Assembly: GCA_024403185.1 (NCBI GenBank)
Contig: JAKSSG010000001.1
Location: 30,217 to 94,216, forward strand
Length of the DNA: 64,000 nucleotides
Direction: 5' to 3'
From: Clostridia bacterium
Lineage (GTDB): Bacteria; Bacillota; Clostridia; Peptostreptococcales; Anaerovoracaceae
Translations under genes and position numbers: made by a program
The notes under the pieces: generated by a model
The model's database searches: none
What the model saw: only the letters and a program-made list of their open reading frames with translations
What the model was told of the DNA's origin: nothing
Shown here: in pieces, positions 45,504 through 55,340 of the stretch
How the letters are laid out: the number at the start of each line of letters is the position of its first letter
Position numbering within the stretch: the stretch's first letter is position 1

Positions 45504-46460
45504 ATGAACCGCAGCGAATACGTGCTTGGGATTGATACAAGCAATTACAAGACATCTGTCGCTGTGACTAACGGTGACGACATAATATTTGACCTGAGAG
45601 AATTTCTTCAGGTAAAGAAAGGGGAGCGCGGACTGAGACAGTCTGAAGCCCTCTTTCAGCATGTAAAGAATCTTCCGGTTCTGTTTGACCGGCTGGGAAA
45701 TGATTTTACAGGTGAAATATCCGCCATTGCTTATTCCTCAAGGCCGAGACCGGTGGAAGGCTCCTACATGCCGTGCTTTCTTGCCGGCGAAAGTTTCGCG
45801 CGATCACTTGGGGCAATGATGAATGTTCCTGTAATGGCTTTTTCTCATCAGGAAGGCCACATTGAAGCAGTCAGGAGATACAGCTGCATAGATAAAGACA
45901 GAGATTTTCTCGCCTGCCATTTTTCCGGAGGGACCTGTGAGGTTCTGAAGGTAAGGCAGAATGACGAATACAGCGATTCAGCATTCGACATTGAAATAGT
46001 AGGCGGAACTAAGGATATTTCCTTCGGACAGGTTCTGGACAGGGCCGGTGTAGCCATGGGAATGAATTTTCCATGCGGCGAGGAAATGGACGGCATTGCG
46101 CTGGCCGGCAGTTCAGAAAGCGGTCTGCTGACACGCATTAAGGTTGATAAGGCTGAGCTCAATCTTTCGGGAATCGATACACAGATTAAAAACATTGCGG
46201 GAAGTGTACCCGATGAGGAACTGATTGTTGAAATATTTGATAAGCTTGCAGATGCCATGTGCCGAATGCTTAATCAGGCCTGCGAAAAGACCGGATTAAA
46301 CGACGTAATAATGGCCGGCGGCGTTTCTTCCAGCCGTTACATGAGAAATATAATCAAATCTGAATTAAAGAACCATAACATATATTTTGATGACCGCAAT
46401 CTGTCATCTGACAATGCAGTGGGCATTGCACTTCTTGGAGGAAGGTATTCATGGGATTAA
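45504..46460 (+). CDS. Kae1/TsaD-like ATPase-fold protein (TsaD paralogue)
   Basis: 318 residues. GIDTSNYKTSVAV starts an ASKHA fold; SHQEGHIEA holds the HxEGH metal-binding pair of TsaD; AGGVSSSRYMRN closes the fold. TsaD makes the t6A tRNA modification. This protein is shorter and diverges from true TsaD (for example SSRPRPVEGSYMPCF instead of the usual GPG(L/S)yt(G)LRVG), so it is probably a paralogue of unknown task. It lies between nusB and xseA, a place seen in other Clostridia. Confidence 0.8.
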   Translation: MNRSEYVLGIDTSNYKTSVAVTNGDDIIFDLREFLQVKKGERGLRQSEALFQHVKNLPVLFDRLGNDFTGEISAIAYSSRPRPVEGSYMPCFLAGESFARSLGAMMNVPVMAFSHQEGHIEAVRRYSCIDKDRDFLACHFSGGTCEVLKVRQNDEYSDSAFDIEIVGGTKDISFGQVLDRAGVAMGMNFPCGEEMDGIALAGSSESGLLTRIKVDKAELNLSGIDTQIKNIAGSVPDEELIVEIFDKLADAMCRMLNQACEKTGLNDVIMAGGVSSSRYMRNIIKSELKNHNIYFDDRNLSSDNAVGIALLGGRYSWD

Positions 46461-47653
46461 AGCCGGTCCGCGTAGGACAGCTTAACAACTACATAGGCAG
46501 GGTTCTCCGCACCGATCCCATTCTGGGTAATGTCTCGGTTATCGGTGAAGTCAGCAACCTGAAATTTCACGGTTCCGGCCACGTTTATTTCTCGCTGAAG
46601 GACGACGACAGCAAGATAAACTGTTTTCTTGCTGCGAGCAAGCTTGAGAAAATAACCTGTCCTCTGGAAGAGGGAACCGAGATAATAGCCTACGGATACA
46701 TTTCAGTCTATGAGCGTGGCGGATATTATTCTCTCAACATCAGAGACATTGAGGTAAACGGTGAGGGACAGCTGGCTGTTCAGTTTGAGAAGCTTAAGGA
46801 AAAACTGGCGAAAGAGGGGCTCTTTGACGAGGTTCACAAGAAGGAAATTCCTGCTTTTGCATCAACTGTTGCCGTGGTTACCTCGGAAACAGGTGCTGCG
46901 GTCAGGGACATTATCAGAACCATAAAGAACAAGAACAGTTACACGGATATTCTGGTTTATCCGGTTCTGGTGCAGGGGCCCGCGGCTGCAGCGGATATTG
47001 CAAAGGCAATAGACAGTCTCAATGAAAACTACCCACAGGTCGATGTGATCATCACTGGACGTGGAGGCGGCTCCATGGAGGAGTTGTGGGCGTTCAATGA
47101 GGAAAAGGTTGCCAGAAGCATTTACGCCTCAGGAATTCCCGTAATTTCGGCAGTCGGGCATGAAACGGACTTCACAATAGCCGATTTCGTTGCTGACGCC
47201 AGGGCGGCAACGCCAACAGCTGCGGCGGAAATGGCCGCCTTTGACACGGGTGAAATGAGAGAATATCTGGATGACATGAAGCAGTCTCTTGGTGAAGATC
47301 TTCTCAGAAATGTCGAACAGAGGAAAAACAGGCTGGAGACTCTTAATCCGACGGCTTTCGCTCAGAACATTCAGTCCAGGATAGCCTATGAGCAGGTAAA
47401 TGCGGAACGCATCATGGAAGCCATGACAGAAAACATTGAAATGAGGCTCGCTTCCGGAAGAGAAAAGATAGAAATGCTGAAGGATTTCATAGAATCTTCA
47501 AATCCAAAGGCTATACTCGCAAGAGGATATTCGGTAGTAACCGATGATAAGGGTAAGATAATAAACAGCACCAAAGCCCTGAAAAAGGGACAGATGGTTA
47601 ACATTGAAACCGGCTCAGGTTCCGCGGAAGCTGAGATTACCGATGTGAAATAA
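46451..47653 (+). CDS. xseA: Exodeoxyribonuclease VII large subunit
   Basis: 400 residues: N-terminal OB domain (GEVSNLKFHGSGHVYFSLKD), catalytic region ITGRGGGSMEELWAFN and GHETDFTIADFVADARAATPT, then a coiled-coil stretch. It degrades single-stranded DNA from both ends, with XseB. Overlaps the upstream gene by 10 bp; xseB follows after 13 bp. Confidence 0.96.
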   Translation: MGLKPVRVGQLNNYIGRVLRTDPILGNVSVIGEVSNLKFHGSGHVYFSLKDDDSKINCFLAASKLEKITCPLEEGTEIIAYGYISVYERGGYYSLNIRDIEVNGEGQLAVQFEKLKEKLAKEGLFDEVHKKEIPAFASTVAVVTSETGAAVRDIIRTIKNKNSYTDILVYPVLVQGPAAAADIAKAIDSLNENYPQVDVIITGRGGGSMEELWAFNEEKVARSIYASGIPVISAVGHETDFTIADFVADARAATPTAAAEMAAFDTGEMREYLDDMKQSLGEDLLRNVEQRKNRLETLNPTAFAQNIQSRIAYEQVNAERIMEAMTENIEMRLASGREKIEMLKDFIESSNPKAILARGYSVVTDDKGKIINSTKALKKGQMVNIETGSGSAEAEITDVK

Positions 47654-47666
47654 GGAGGAAGACCTT

Positions 47667-47855
47667 ATGGCAGAAAAGAAAACAACATTTGAGGAATCGC
47701 TGAAAAAGCTTGAAACGGCGTCGGAGAAGCTGAAATCTCAGGATACTTCTCTGGAGGATGCCATTAAAAATTACGAGGAAGGTCTGAAGCATTATAAGGA
47801 ATGCAGCAGAATTCTGGAGGAAGCACAGCAGAAAGTGGAGGTTCTTACGAAATGA
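47667..47855 (+). CDS. xseB: Exodeoxyribonuclease VII small subunit
   Basis: 62 residues: TFEESLKKLETASEKL, LEDAIKNYEEGLKHYKEC and LEEAQQKVEVL, the helical hairpin of XseB. AAGGAGGAAG precedes ATG. The stop overlaps the ispA start by 4 bases. Confidence 0.95.
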   Translation: MAEKKTTFEESLKKLETASEKLKSQDTSLEDAIKNYEEGLKHYKECSRILEEAQQKVEVLTK

Positions 47856-48748
47856 ATGATCTGACTTTTGAAGATTACAAGATAATGGTGGAAGAGCACA
47901 TTACGGACTTCATGCCTGACGTGGATCAGAAGAGCATAACTCTCTACGAGGCAATGAAATACAGCGTTCAGGCCGGAGGAAAGAGAATCAGACCGGTTCT
48001 GCTCATGGCTGCATGCGATTTCTGCGGCGGCCGTGCTGCCGAGGCGCTTCCGTACGCATGTGCAATAGAATACATACACACATATTCTCTCATACACGAC
48101 GATCTGCCTTGCATGGATGATGACGACATGAGAAGAGGAATGCCTACAAATCACAAGGTTTTCGGTGAGGCAGTTGCAACCCTTGCAGGTGACGGACTCC
48201 AGTCGGTTGCATATGAGGTCATGCAGAAGGACATGCTTCTCTATTTTGACGACCCTGAAGCCCTGAAGAGAAGGGTAAAGGCAGCTCTGGAAATTGTAAA
48301 GGGTTCCGGCGTAAAGGGCATGGTTGCAGGCCAGATAGCCGACATGGAAGCTGAAAACAAGAGCGTTTCAAAGGAACTGCTCGACTACATACATCTGACA
48401 AAGACCGCTGATCTTATCGTTGCTGCAATCCGTGCCGGCGCAAGGCTTGGCGGCTGCAACGAACACGATCTTGAAAATCTGACAGTTTTCGCAGAGAACC
48501 TGGGGCTGGCATTCCAGGTATGCGACGACATCCTGGACGTTGAAGGCGATGCTGAAATCATGGGAAAACAGACAGGAATGGACGCTGAGAAGATGAAGGC
48601 CACTTATCCTGCAATCTACGGTCTTGATGAATCAAAGGAAAAGCTGAAGCAGCTGACTGAAAACGCTGTAAATGCTCTTGCCGAATACTACGACAACGCT
48701 GAGCTTTTCGTTAAACTCGCACAGGATCTGGCTACAAGAATCAGTTAA
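47852..48748 (+). CDS. ispA: Polyprenyl synthetase (farnesyl/geranyl diphosphate synthase)
   Basis: 298 residues from the ATG that overlaps the xseB stop. Both Asp-rich sites are present: DDLPCMDDDDMRRG and CDDILD, with GGKRIRPVL earlier. It builds C15 (or C10) prenyl diphosphates, feeding undecaprenyl and quinone synthesis. dxs follows 12 bp later, so the first and a middle step of the pathway are made together. Confidence 0.95.
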   Translation: MNDLTFEDYKIMVEEHITDFMPDVDQKSITLYEAMKYSVQAGGKRIRPVLLMAACDFCGGRAAEALPYACAIEYIHTYSLIHDDLPCMDDDDMRRGMPTNHKVFGEAVATLAGDGLQSVAYEVMQKDMLLYFDDPEALKRRVKAALEIVKGSGVKGMVAGQIADMEAENKSVSKELLDYIHLTKTADLIVAAIRAGARLGGCNEHDLENLTVFAENLGLAFQVCDDILDVEGDAEIMGKQTGMDAEKMKATYPAIYGLDESKEKLKQLTENAVNALAEYYDNAELFVKLAQDLATRIS

Positions 48749-48760
48749 GAGGAATATTTC

Positions 48761-50617
48761 ATGAGCAATTATCTATCGGAACACAATTTCCCTGAAGATC
48801 TCAGGACAATGGATTATGACGAACTTGAACTGCTCAGTTATGAACTGAGGGATTTTCTGGTGGATTCAGTTTCAAAGACCGGAGGTCACCTGGCGTCAAA
48901 TCTGGGAATTGTCGAACTGGCAATAGCGCTGCACAGGAGCTTCAATACTCCTGAAGACAAGATAATATGGGATGTTGGACATCAGACCTATGTTCACAAG
49001 ATTCTCACAGGCAGAATCGACGGCTTTGAAAACCTTAGAAAGCTTGGGGGAATGAGCGGTTTTCCTAAAGCGGCAGACAGTGAATACGATGTTTTTGATA
49101 CGGGACACAGCAGTACATCCATTTCCCTTGGACTGGGCCTTGCTGCTGCAAGAGACCTGAAAAAGGAAGAATACAAGGTCGTATCTGTCATCGGCGACGG
49201 TGCAATGACAGGCGGGCTTGCCTATGAGGCTCTGAACAATGCAGGAAGCATGAATACCAACTTAATCGTTGTTCTGAACGACAACGGCATGTCCATTTCT
49301 CCTAACACGGGCGGACTTTCAAGCTCTCTTGGCCGCATTACCAGTACTGACAAGTACATGCACATGAAAACCCAGGTAAAGAAGGGCTTTTCAAAGGTTC
49401 CGATGATAGGTGAAAGCGTAATTTCCGGCATTCACAATGCCAAGGAAAACATAAAATACGCCGTAATCGACGGAATTCTTTTCGAAGAGCTTGGATTCAA
49501 GTATATCGGTCCCGTTGACGGACATGACATTAAGGAAATGTGCCAGACTCTTGAGCGTGCAAAGGCAATAAAGGGTCCGGTTCTCATACATGCGGTAACC
49601 AAGAAGGGCAAGGGCTATTCAAAGGCCGAAGAAAACCCGGATGTATTTCACGGCATCGGACCGTTTGATGTTGAAACGGGAAAGGCACTGAAGAAATCCT
49701 CAGCGCCGTCCTGGTCATCCGTATTCGGCTGCAGGCTTACAGAAATGGCAGCAGAGGACAGCAGAATAGTTGCGGTAAGTGCTGCGATGATAGACGGCGT
49801 AGGCCTTGAAAAATTCCAGTCCAGATACCCGAAGAGGCTCTTTGACGTGGGAATTGCAGAGGAACATGCGGTATCGTTCTCGGCAGGTCTCGCAAAGGCA
49901 GGACTCAGACCTTTCGTAGCAATCTATTCCTCGTTCCTGCAGAGAGCATACGATCAGATTGCGGAGGATGTCTGTCTGCAGAACCTTCCTGTGGTATTCT
50001 GCATTGACCGTGCCGGAGTGGTAGGCGCAGACGGGGAAACACATCACGGAAACTTCGACATTTCCTACCTGAAATCCCTGCCTAACATGACTGTTTTTGC
50101 ACCTAAGGACGGTGAGGAGCTTGAGAGAATGATGGAATGCGCACTTGCACTCGACGGACCTTGTGCAATCCGTTACCCTCGGGGAACCGCACCTGATCTC
50201 AAAAAGCCAAATGATATTGCACCGGGCAGGTCATTCCAGCTCAAACGCGGATCGGATGCTGAAATATGGGCCGCAGGCGCAATGGTTTCACAGGCACTGA
50301 AGGCCGCTGACATTCTCAAAAGAGAAGGCATTTCGGCAAGCGTAATCAACATGGCCTCGCTCAAACCTCTCGACGAGAAGAAGCTTGCAGCATCAGGCAC
50401 CAGATATCCGCTTGTTCTCACTGTGGAGGACGGTGCTGTCAGCGGGGGAATAGGCGAGACAGTAAAGGCATTTCTGGCCGATAGCCCTGCAAAGGTAATC
50501 AACCTTGGCTGGCCTGACAAATTCATTGAACACGGAACGCAGGAGGAGCTCTACGCAAAGTATCATCTGGATGCAGACTCTATTGCAAATACAGTCGCAG
50601 CAAATGTACACCGCTGA
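48761..50617 (+). CDS. dxs: 1-deoxy-D-xylulose-5-phosphate synthase
   Basis: 618 residues. Thiamine diphosphate site GDGAMTGGLAYEALNNAG with NDNGMSIS, the transketolase Glu in GIAEEHAVSFSAGLA, DRAGVVGADGETHHG and the C-terminal transketolase domain. It begins the MEP isoprenoid pathway and supplies precursors for thiamine and pyridoxal. Confidence 0.97.
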   Translation: MSNYLSEHNFPEDLRTMDYDELELLSYELRDFLVDSVSKTGGHLASNLGIVELAIALHRSFNTPEDKIIWDVGHQTYVHKILTGRIDGFENLRKLGGMSGFPKAADSEYDVFDTGHSSTSISLGLGLAAARDLKKEEYKVVSVIGDGAMTGGLAYEALNNAGSMNTNLIVVLNDNGMSISPNTGGLSSSLGRITSTDKYMHMKTQVKKGFSKVPMIGESVISGIHNAKENIKYAVIDGILFEELGFKYIGPVDGHDIKEMCQTLERAKAIKGPVLIHAVTKKGKGYSKAEENPDVFHGIGPFDVETGKALKKSSAPSWSSVFGCRLTEMAAEDSRIVAVSAAMIDGVGLEKFQSRYPKRLFDVGIAEEHAVSFSAGLAKAGLRPFVAIYSSFLQRAYDQIAEDVCLQNLPVVFCIDRAGVVGADGETHHGNFDISYLKSLPNMTVFAPKDGEELERMMECALALDGPCAIRYPRGTAPDLKKPNDIAPGRSFQLKRGSDAEIWAAGAMVSQALKAADILKREGISASVINMASLKPLDEKKLAASGTRYPLVLTVEDGAVSGGIGETVKAFLADSPAKVINLGWPDKFIEHGTQEELYAKYHLDADSIANTVAANVHR

Positions 50618-50632
50618 ACGCCTGATAGATAT

Positions 50633-51424
50633 ATGAAAAAAAGATTAGATATTTTAACAACTGAAAAAGGCCTGTTTGAGTCGCGGGAGAAGGCCAAGGC
50701 CAGCATCATGGCCGGCGTTGTGCTCGTTGACGGACAGGTTGTGGACAAACCGGGCACAAGTATTGATGAGATGGCTGAAATCACTCTTAAAGAGGTTTTA
50801 TGTCCATATGTTAGCAGAGGTGGACTGAAGCTTGAAAAAGCCCTTAAAACGTGGGATTTTTCCCTTGAGGGTGCAAAGGCTGTCGACATCGGTGCATCTA
50901 CGGGAGGATTTACCGACTGCATGCTTCAGAACGGGGCAAAGCAGGTGTTCTGCATCGATGTGGGATACGGACAGCTTGACTGGAAGCTGAGAAATGATGA
51001 ACGCGTTGTTAACATGGAAAAGTGCAACGTAAGATATCTGGATGTGGATGAAATCGGCAGGGATGTGGATTTCATAAGCATTGATGTTTCGTTCATTTCA
51101 CTCAGGCTTGTTTTCCCAGTGGCAAGTCAGCTTTTGCATGAAGACGGCTGCCTTGTATGTCTCGTAAAGCCTCAGTTTGAGGCCGGAAGAGAGCAGGTGG
51201 GAAAGAAGGGCATAGTTCGTGATCCGGATGTTCACAGGCAGGTAATCGAGAACGTAATAGGCTACGGTGAAGAGAACGGTCTCTATCCATGGGGCCTGAC
51301 ATATTCTCCGGTTACGGGAACCAAGGGAAATATTGAATATTTGCTTTTCATGAAGAAGAAAAAGTGCGATAATGAAATGGATGTGAAGGAAGTTGTTTCC
51401 GAATCACATAACTCACTGACATAA
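50633..51424 (+). CDS. tlyA: TlyA family rRNA 2'-O-methyltransferase / haemolysin
   Basis: 263 residues. N-terminal S4 RNA-binding domain (KKRLDILTTEKGLFESREKA), then FtsJ-like methyltransferase with DIGASTGGFTDCML and the KPQFEAGR segment. Relatives 2'-O-methylate cytidines in 16S and 23S rRNA. It follows dxs as in most Firmicutes; the usual downstream nadK, argR and recN are missing here. The final 20 residues are an extra polar tail. Confidence 0.93.
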   Translation: MKKRLDILTTEKGLFESREKAKASIMAGVVLVDGQVVDKPGTSIDEMAEITLKEVLCPYVSRGGLKLEKALKTWDFSLEGAKAVDIGASTGGFTDCMLQNGAKQVFCIDVGYGQLDWKLRNDERVVNMEKCNVRYLDVDEIGRDVDFISIDVSFISLRLVFPVASQLLHEDGCLVCLVKPQFEAGREQVGKKGIVRDPDVHRQVIENVIGYGEENGLYPWGLTYSPVTGTKGNIEYLLFMKKKKCDNEMDVKEVVSESHNSLT

Positions 51425-51440
51425 AAGCCTGTGCTTTTAT
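51421..51440 (+). terminator. Weak hairpin at the end of the nusB-tlyA operon
   Basis: ATAAAAGC (51421-51428), loop CTGT, GCTTTTAT (51433-51440), overlapping the tlyA stop and followed only by ATAAATT. It may slow but not fully end transcription. No clear promoter is seen in the 52 bp before the next gene. Confidence 0.4.
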
Positions 51441-51492
51441 ATAAATTAACCAAATAATATTAAAAATAATACTAAAAAAGGAGACTAAGGAA

Positions 51493-52692
51493 ATGGAAGT
51501 ATCGAAGAGAGTTGCCGGCATGCAGTTTTCACCAATCAGAAGATTCAACAAGTACGGTTTCGAAGCAGAAGCCAACGGCAAGACTGTTTATCGTCTGAAC
51601 ATCGGACAGCCTGACATTGAAACACCTGCTGTATTCAAGGAAGCAATCGACAACTTTGACAACAAGGTTATCGCATACGCTGAATCAGGCGGAGTTACAG
51701 AACTGCTGGACGCAATGATTGATTACATGAAGATGTACGGAATGAACTATTCCAGAGAAAACATCAACATCACAAACGGCGGATCAGAAGCTCTGACTCT
51801 TATCTTCACAGCTCTGCTGAACCCAGGTGAAGAGGCACTCATAGCTGAACCGTTCTACACTAACTACAATACTTTCTGCAACCAGGTTAACGGCGTGCTC
51901 GTTCCACTGACTACAAGTGCAGAAGACGGATATGCATGGGCAAAGAAGGACCTTATTGAAGCAGCAATCACTCCTAAGACAAGAGCAATCTGCTGCATCA
52001 GCCCCGGTAACCCTACAGGAAGAGTTCTTACTCTCGACGAAATGAAGATGATCGGCGAAATCGCCAAGGAACACGACCTGTGGATCATCTCCGACGAAGT
52101 ATACAGAGAATTCGCATATGATGACAGAGAAGTGACATCATTCGGAATGCTGGAAGACCTTGCTGACAGAGTAATCCTCGTTGACTCGGTATCAAAGAGA
52201 TATTCAGCATGCGGAGCAAGAGTAGGCGCTGTAATTTCAAAGAACATGGATCTGATGAATTCAATTCTGAAGCTGGCTCAGGGAAGACTCTGCTGTCCAA
52301 CACTGGAACAGGTTGGTGCTGCAGCACTTTACAGACTGGACAAGAGCTACTATGACGAAGCAAAGGCAGAATACTGTGCAAGAAGAGATGCTGCATACGA
52401 AGAAATCTCAAAGATTCCTGGAGTTACATGCCAGCTTCCTGGCGGCGCTTTCTACATGACTGCAAAGCTTCCGGTTGATGACGTTGAAGACTTCCTCATG
52501 TTCATGCTGACAGAGTTCGATGACAACGGTGAAACAGTAATGTTCACACCTGCAGGCGGATTCTATGCAACTCCTGGCCTCGGCAAGGACGAAATGAGAA
52601 TCGCATACGTTCTGGCACCTGAAAAGATGAGAAGAGGCGCTGAACTCATTAAGCTGGGTATTGAAGCTTATAACAAAAAGCTGGGAAAGTAA
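51493..52692 (+). CDS. PLP-dependent class I/II aminotransferase
   Basis: 399 residues: NIGQPDIETP, ITNGGSEALTL, GNPTGRVLT, SDEVYREFAYD, and the PLP lysine in SVSKRYSACGARVG. The layout is of aspartate/alanine/aromatic-type transaminases; a C-terminal Arg for substrate carboxylate is in MRIAYVL. The amino acid used cannot be told. Codon choice is restricted in the way of the tRNA-synthetase and efp genes, which hints at high expression and fits an amino-acid fermenter. AAGGAGAC lies before ATG. Confidence 0.9.
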   Translation: MEVSKRVAGMQFSPIRRFNKYGFEAEANGKTVYRLNIGQPDIETPAVFKEAIDNFDNKVIAYAESGGVTELLDAMIDYMKMYGMNYSRENINITNGGSEALTLIFTALLNPGEEALIAEPFYTNYNTFCNQVNGVLVPLTTSAEDGYAWAKKDLIEAAITPKTRAICCISPGNPTGRVLTLDEMKMIGEIAKEHDLWIISDEVYREFAYDDREVTSFGMLEDLADRVILVDSVSKRYSACGARVGAVISKNMDLMNSILKLAQGRLCCPTLEQVGAAALYRLDKSYYDEAKAEYCARRDAAYEEISKIPGVTCQLPGGAFYMTAKLPVDDVEDFLMFMLTEFDDNGETVMFTPAGGFYATPGLGKDEMRIAYVLAPEKMRRGAELIKLGIEAYNKKLGK

Positions 52693-52704
52693 GAGGAGAT
52701 TAAA

Positions 52705-55335
52705 GTGGCAAAATCAAAGCTGTCGCCCATGATGCAGCAGTATCTTGAAATAAAGGACGAACATCAGGATTGTATCCTGTTCTTTAGGCTGGGCGATTTC
52801 TATGAGATGTTCTTTGATGATGCCAAAACAGCTTCAAGAGAACTGGAGCTGACACTTACAGGTAAACAATGCGGTCTGGAAGAAAGGGCTCCCATGTGCG
52901 GAGTCCCTTTCCATGCCGCCGAAACCTATATCAGCAGGCTCATTGAAAAGGGCTACAAGGTTGCAATCTGCGAGCAGACAGAGGATCCCGCCACTGCAAA
53001 GGGAATTGTAAAGAGGGAAGTAATACAGATTGTGACACCGGGTACTGTAGTGAGCAGTACCATGCTGAAAGAAAACGAAAACAACTATATAGCATCGGTA
53101 TTCATGGACGAAAGCAGTGTGGGATTGTCATACTGTGATGTTTCTACAGGGGAAATAAGACTGACTTCCATAGAAGGCTACGGAAGAAGGGAATCCATGG
53201 TAAATGAACTGGTCAAAATCAACGCCCGTGAAGTTGTTCTTGATCAGAATACAGCTGATGCCATTGACATTGAAGACATCAGGCCCATTACGGAGGCCTG
53301 TTTTAATATTGCAGACGAAAGCTTCTACAGACGCGATGCTGCCAGGGATTCAATAAAGCGACAGTTCAGAGTCGGAGCACTCCACGGCATCGGAGTAGAG
53401 GATGATTCCGCAGGCGAAATGGCTCTGGGAGCCTTGCTTTTGTACCTGCACGATACTCAGAAGAATGACCTTTCTCATATAAGAAATCTGAGCGTATACG
53501 TCATGGGACAGCACATGTCCCTTGATAAATCCACCATTAAGAATCTCGAGCTCACTGAAACCCTATTTGAGAAAAAGCTTCAGGGATCGCTTCTGGGTGT
53601 TCTGGATAAAACCCATACGGCCATGGGCTCCAGAAAGATGAAACAGTGGCTGAGAGAGCCTCTCAACAACGTTAACATGATACAGCTCAGACTTGATGGA
53701 GTTGACACTCTTCTGGAGAATGTTATCATCCGCAACAACATCAAGGAACATCTCAAGAGAGTATACGATTTTGAGCGTCTTGCCGGAAGAATTGCAACGG
53801 GAAAGGCCAACGGCCGCGACCTGATTGCACTTTCGGGCTCATGCCGCGTGCTTCCGGAGATCAGAATGGAGCTGGAGTCAGTGGATTCAGTCATTCTGAG
53901 CGACATTCATGACAGAATTTATCCTCTAGCCGAGGTATTTGAAACCATTGATGCGGGAATAGTTGACGAACCGCCGTTTACCGTTAAGGAAGGCGGTCTT
54001 ATCAGAGCCGGATATTCGGAGGAACTGGATAATCTGAAGGCTTCGATTGCCGATGCCCAGCACTGGATTGCATCTCTGGAGGCTTCTGAAAGGGAACGTA
54101 CGGGAATTAAGAATCTGAAGGTCGGATTCAACAAGGTATTCGGCTATTATCTTGAAGTTACCAAGTCCTATTACGACCTCATTCCTGAGGATTACATAAG
54201 AAAGCAGACACTTGTAAACTGTGAAAGATTCGTTACTCCGCAGCTTAAGGATACGGAAAGGCTGGTTCTTAACGCCGAAGCTGAAATCAACAGGATGGAA
54301 TACGAGCTTTTCACTGAAATGAGAGAATATCTGCAGGGATATATCAGTGAAATACAGAGCACTTCCGCGGCAATAGCCGAGCTCGATGTACTCACATCCT
54401 TTGCTCAGGTTTCCGAGAGAAACAACTATGTTAAGCCGTCCGTTGACAGCGGTGATGTCATTTCAATCGAAAAGGGAAGGCATCCCGTAATCGAGCAGAC
54501 AATAAGAGACGGCATATTCGTAAACAACGATACCTATCTTGACAGGGAAGGATCAAATCTGCTTGTGATTACGGGTCCGAACATGTCAGGTAAATCCACA
54601 TACATGAGACAGACGGCACTCATAGTGCTCATGGCCCAGGCCGGATGTTTCGTTCCCGCAGAAAATGCCCGCATAGGCATATGCGACAGGATATTTACCA
54701 GAATCGGAGCTTCCGACAACCTGGCCCAGGGACAGAGCACATTCTTCGTGGAAATGAGCGAACTGGCTTATATTCTGAACACTGCAACAGCCAAATCACT
54801 TATAATTCTCGATGAAATAGGCAGGGGAACAAGTACATATGACGGTCTTTCTATTGCCTGGTCCGCGGCGGAATTCATCTGCAAGCCGGAACGTAAAATG
54901 AGAACGCTTTTCGCAACTCATTATCATGAAATGACCGTGCTTGAGGATACTCTGAAGGGCGTAAAAAACCTTAATGTTGACGTATCCGAAGACAAGGGCG
55001 ACATTGTGTTCCTGCACAAGATCGTTGAAGGAAGCGCCAGCAGATCCTACGGAATACACGTTGCCAAGCTTGCCGGAGCGCCGGCCGAACTGCTTGAAAA
55101 TGCTCAGATTCATCTGGATTCCCTGAATGAGGAAAAGGAGCACAATCTGAGAACCTTCAGCGAAGCAGATGCAAAGGCAGACCAGAGCGTAGAGCCGGCT
55201 CAGACCGAAATGCAGCTTTCACTCTTTGATTCTGCACCGAATGCGGTGCTTGTAAAACTCAGGGAGCTTGACCTTATGAATACTACTCCGTCGGAGGCCT
55301 TAAAGCTTCTCGAGGAGCTTAAATCCATTATTTAA
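52705..55335 (+). CDS. mutS: DNA mismatch repair protein MutS
   Basis: 876 residues with GTG start behind AGAGGAG. N-terminal GDFYEMFFDDA contains the Phe-x-Glu that reads mismatches. Walker A is TGPNMSGKSTYMRQ; Walker B is LDEIGRGTSTYDG. QLSLFD near the C-terminus is a sliding-clamp-binding motif. It finds base mismatches and calls MutL, encoded next. Confidence 0.97.
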   Translation: MAKSKLSPMMQQYLEIKDEHQDCILFFRLGDFYEMFFDDAKTASRELELTLTGKQCGLEERAPMCGVPFHAAETYISRLIEKGYKVAICEQTEDPATAKGIVKREVIQIVTPGTVVSSTMLKENENNYIASVFMDESSVGLSYCDVSTGEIRLTSIEGYGRRESMVNELVKINAREVVLDQNTADAIDIEDIRPITEACFNIADESFYRRDAARDSIKRQFRVGALHGIGVEDDSAGEMALGALLLYLHDTQKNDLSHIRNLSVYVMGQHMSLDKSTIKNLELTETLFEKKLQGSLLGVLDKTHTAMGSRKMKQWLREPLNNVNMIQLRLDGVDTLLENVIIRNNIKEHLKRVYDFERLAGRIATGKANGRDLIALSGSCRVLPEIRMELESVDSVILSDIHDRIYPLAEVFETIDAGIVDEPPFTVKEGGLIRAGYSEELDNLKASIADAQHWIASLEASERERTGIKNLKVGFNKVFGYYLEVTKSYYDLIPEDYIRKQTLVNCERFVTPQLKDTERLVLNAEAEINRMEYELFTEMREYLQGYISEIQSTSAAIAELDVLTSFAQVSERNNYVKPSVDSGDVISIEKGRHPVIEQTIRDGIFVNNDTYLDREGSNLLVITGPNMSGKSTYMRQTALIVLMAQAGCFVPAENARIGICDRIFTRIGASDNLAQGQSTFFVEMSELAYILNTATAKSLIILDEIGRGTSTYDGLSIAWSAAEFICKPERKMRTLFATHYHEMTVLEDTLKGVKNLNVDVSEDKGDIVFLHKIVEGSASRSYGIHVAKLAGAPAELLENAQIHLDSLNEEKEHNLRTFSEADAKADQSVEPAQTEMQLSLFDSAPNAVLVKLRELDLMNTTPSEALKLLEELKSII

Positions 55336-55340
55336 GAGAA

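Noticed and set aside
51421-51492. Promoter before the aminotransferase
   Set aside because: Many AT-rich hexamers are present but no -35/-10 pair with acceptable spacing stands out.
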